NCBI RefSeq assembly: GCF_006494815.1
Contig: NZ_CP041091.1
Span: 3,610,501-3,674,500 of the forward strand
Direction of reading: 5' to 3'
From: Nocardioides sambongensis
Lineage (GTDB): Bacteria; Actinomycetota; Actinomycetes; Propionibacteriales; Nocardioidaceae
Length of the DNA stretch: 64,000 nucleotides
The notes under the pieces are model-generated. The model saw nothing but the letters and a program-made list of their open reading frames with translations, was not told the DNA's origin and searched no databases. Positions 63,200 through 64,000 of the stretch are shown here, in pieces; position 1 is the first letter of the stretch, and each line of letters begins with the position of its first letter. Both the position numbers and the translations under genes were made by a program.

Positions 63200-64000
63200 G
63201 TGGACTTCGCGATGGTGACCGCCTACCAGCCGGTCGAGGACCTGATCCCGCTCGCCCGTGCGGCCGAGGAGGCCGGCTTCCGCTCGTTCAGCCTGGCCGA
63301 CCACGTGGTCGACCTGGAGGAGCTGGCCACGCCCTACCCCTACACCGCCGACGGCGCCCGCCGCTGGCCCACCGACGTCGACTGGCCCGACCCGTGGGTC
63401 ACCGTGGGCGCGCTGGCCGCGGTCACCGAGCGGCTGGAGTTCTTCACCTCCGTCTACGTCGCCGCCCTGCGCGACCCGTTCAGCGTGGCCAAGGCCGTCG
63501 GCACCGCGGCCGCGATCTCCGGCGGACGGGTCACCCTCGGCATCGGCGTCGGCTGGTGCCGGGAGGAGTTCGACCTGCTCGGCCGCGACTTCTCCACCCG
63601 CGGCCGGCGCACCGACGAGGGCCTGGCCCTGATGAAGGAGCTGTGGACGCCGGGCTGGACCGACTTCGACGGCGAGTTCTACTCCTGCGACCGCCTGGTG
63701 ATGCGCCCGCACCCGCCCGGCCCGATCCCGATCTGGGTGGGCGGCCTCTCCGACGTCGCGCTGCGTCGCGCCGCGCGCCACGACGGCTGGATCGGCGACA
63801 TGGCGACCGTGGACGAGGCGGTCGAGGTGGCCGGTCGGCTGCGCGAGCTGCGGGTCGCGGCGGGCATCGACCCGAGCACGCCGTACGACGTCGCGCCGGC
63901 GCTCACCGACGCGCTCACCCCCGACGACTTCCTGCGCGCGGTCGAGGGCGGCGTGACGCTGACCATGACGATGCCGTGGATGTACTACTACGGGCACCGG
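63200..64000 (+). CDS. LLM-class (F420-type) oxidoreductase, 3' end missing
   Basis: The open frame runs off the right edge after 267 residues. MDFAMVTAYQPVEDLIPLARAAEEAG, then ERLEFFTSVYVAALRDPFSVAK, then GVGWCREEFDLLGRDF and PIPIWVGG are the core marks of luciferase-like oxidoreductases (TIGR03619-like). GTG 63200 is taken as start. A KstR-like dyad lies 21 bp upstream, so it is probably part of a sterol- or lipid-degradation regulon. Cofactor choice (F420 or FMN) is inferred. Confidence 0.88.
   Translation, partial: MDFAMVTAYQPVEDLIPLARAAEEAGFRSFSLADHVVDLEELATPYPYTADGARRWPTDVDWPDPWVTVGALAAVTERLEFFTSVYVAALRDPFSVAKAVGTAAAISGGRVTLGIGVGWCREEFDLLGRDFSTRGRRTDEGLALMKELWTPGWTDFDGEFYSCDRLVMRPHPPGPIPIWVGGLSDVALRRAARHDGWIGDMATVDEAVEVAGRLRELRVAAGIDPSTPYDVAPALTDALTPDDFLRAVEGGVTLTMTMPWMYYYGHR

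Overview
The window is a contiguous, very GC-rich (about 70 % or more) chromosome segment from a free-living actinobacterium, most likely a Nocardioides-type member of the Nocardioidaceae. The signs are a DUF222/HNH (13E12-type) endonuclease, F420-type luciferase-like oxidoreductases, a mycobacterial-style SigK/RskA regulon, SigE-family ECF sigma factors, many GTG starts and many 4-bp ATGA/GTGA gene overlaps. I saw no rRNA or tRNA gene, no CRISPR array, no insertion sequence and no prophage. The family and genus assignment is inference.

Layout. 1-6010: a partial D-amino-acid PLP enzyme, a small alarmone synthetase, a DUF1707 / phosphotransferase / F420-oxidoreductase operon, and a VTC-domain protein coupled to a DUF4956 membrane protein. 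6195-9638: an AurF-like diiron oxygenase, a ferredoxin-FAD reductase (FprB type) and a TetR regulator in one operon. 9803-10598: a probable Mn2+ (yybP-ykoY) riboswitch ahead of a TMEM165/GDT1 exporter. 10665-13837: a thioesterase, a TetR gene with three tandem operators divergent from a small membrane protein, an unrecognised partner gene, and a GH25 lipoprotein. 14028-17886: a SigE-type sigma factor with its membrane partner, a frameshifted epimerase, and a DUF222/HNH gene with a LexA (SOS) box. 18060-27922: a TetR-led acyl-CoA catabolic operon (TIGR03084 protein, frameshifted AtuA-like gene, two acyl-CoA dehydrogenases, SRPBCC protein, biotin-dependent carboxylase beta and alpha). 28050-41605: two giant secreted proteins, a 2824-residue DUF11/DUF5979 surface protein and a 1631-residue metallophosphoesterase. 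41835-49768: a YihY membrane protein, a divergent GH18/GT2 pair, a tyrosine phosphatase, and a second SigE-type sigma/membrane pair. 49753-59432: a SigK-RskA regulon with a fasciclin lipoprotein, a fused FAD-oxidoreductase/DUF1365 protein, two CFA-type methyltransferases, a DUF1295 protein and a frameshifted molybdopterin oxidoreductase. 59511-62298: a RimK ligase / retropepsin-like protease / aspartoacylase trio. 62336-64000: an enoyl-CoA hydratase and a partial F420-type oxidoreductase behind a KstR-like operator.

Notable non-gene structure. A 62-bp imperfect palindromic element occurs three times (6121, 21359, 47161), always just downstream of a stop codon. A different 82-bp double-hairpin element occurs twice (51887, 59447). 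One copy is translated as the N-terminus of a methyltransferase. The other supplies the stop codon of the deacylase gene. The two copies differ by an exact inversion of an internal 14-bp segment. Two sites fit the published M. tuberculosis SigK consensus, one well and one loosely, ahead of the molybdopterin and fasciclin genes.

Three conserved genes (epimerase 15515-16491, AtuA-like 19587-21325, molybdopterin oxidoreductase 57809-59397) each carry one apparent single-base deletion in a GC-rich run. Either they are young pseudogenes or, more likely, the sequence has indel errors. The only intergenic stretches over 300 bases are 9639-10019 (divergent promoters plus riboswitch) and 17773-18103 (13-bp tandem repeats, SOS box, TetR operator).
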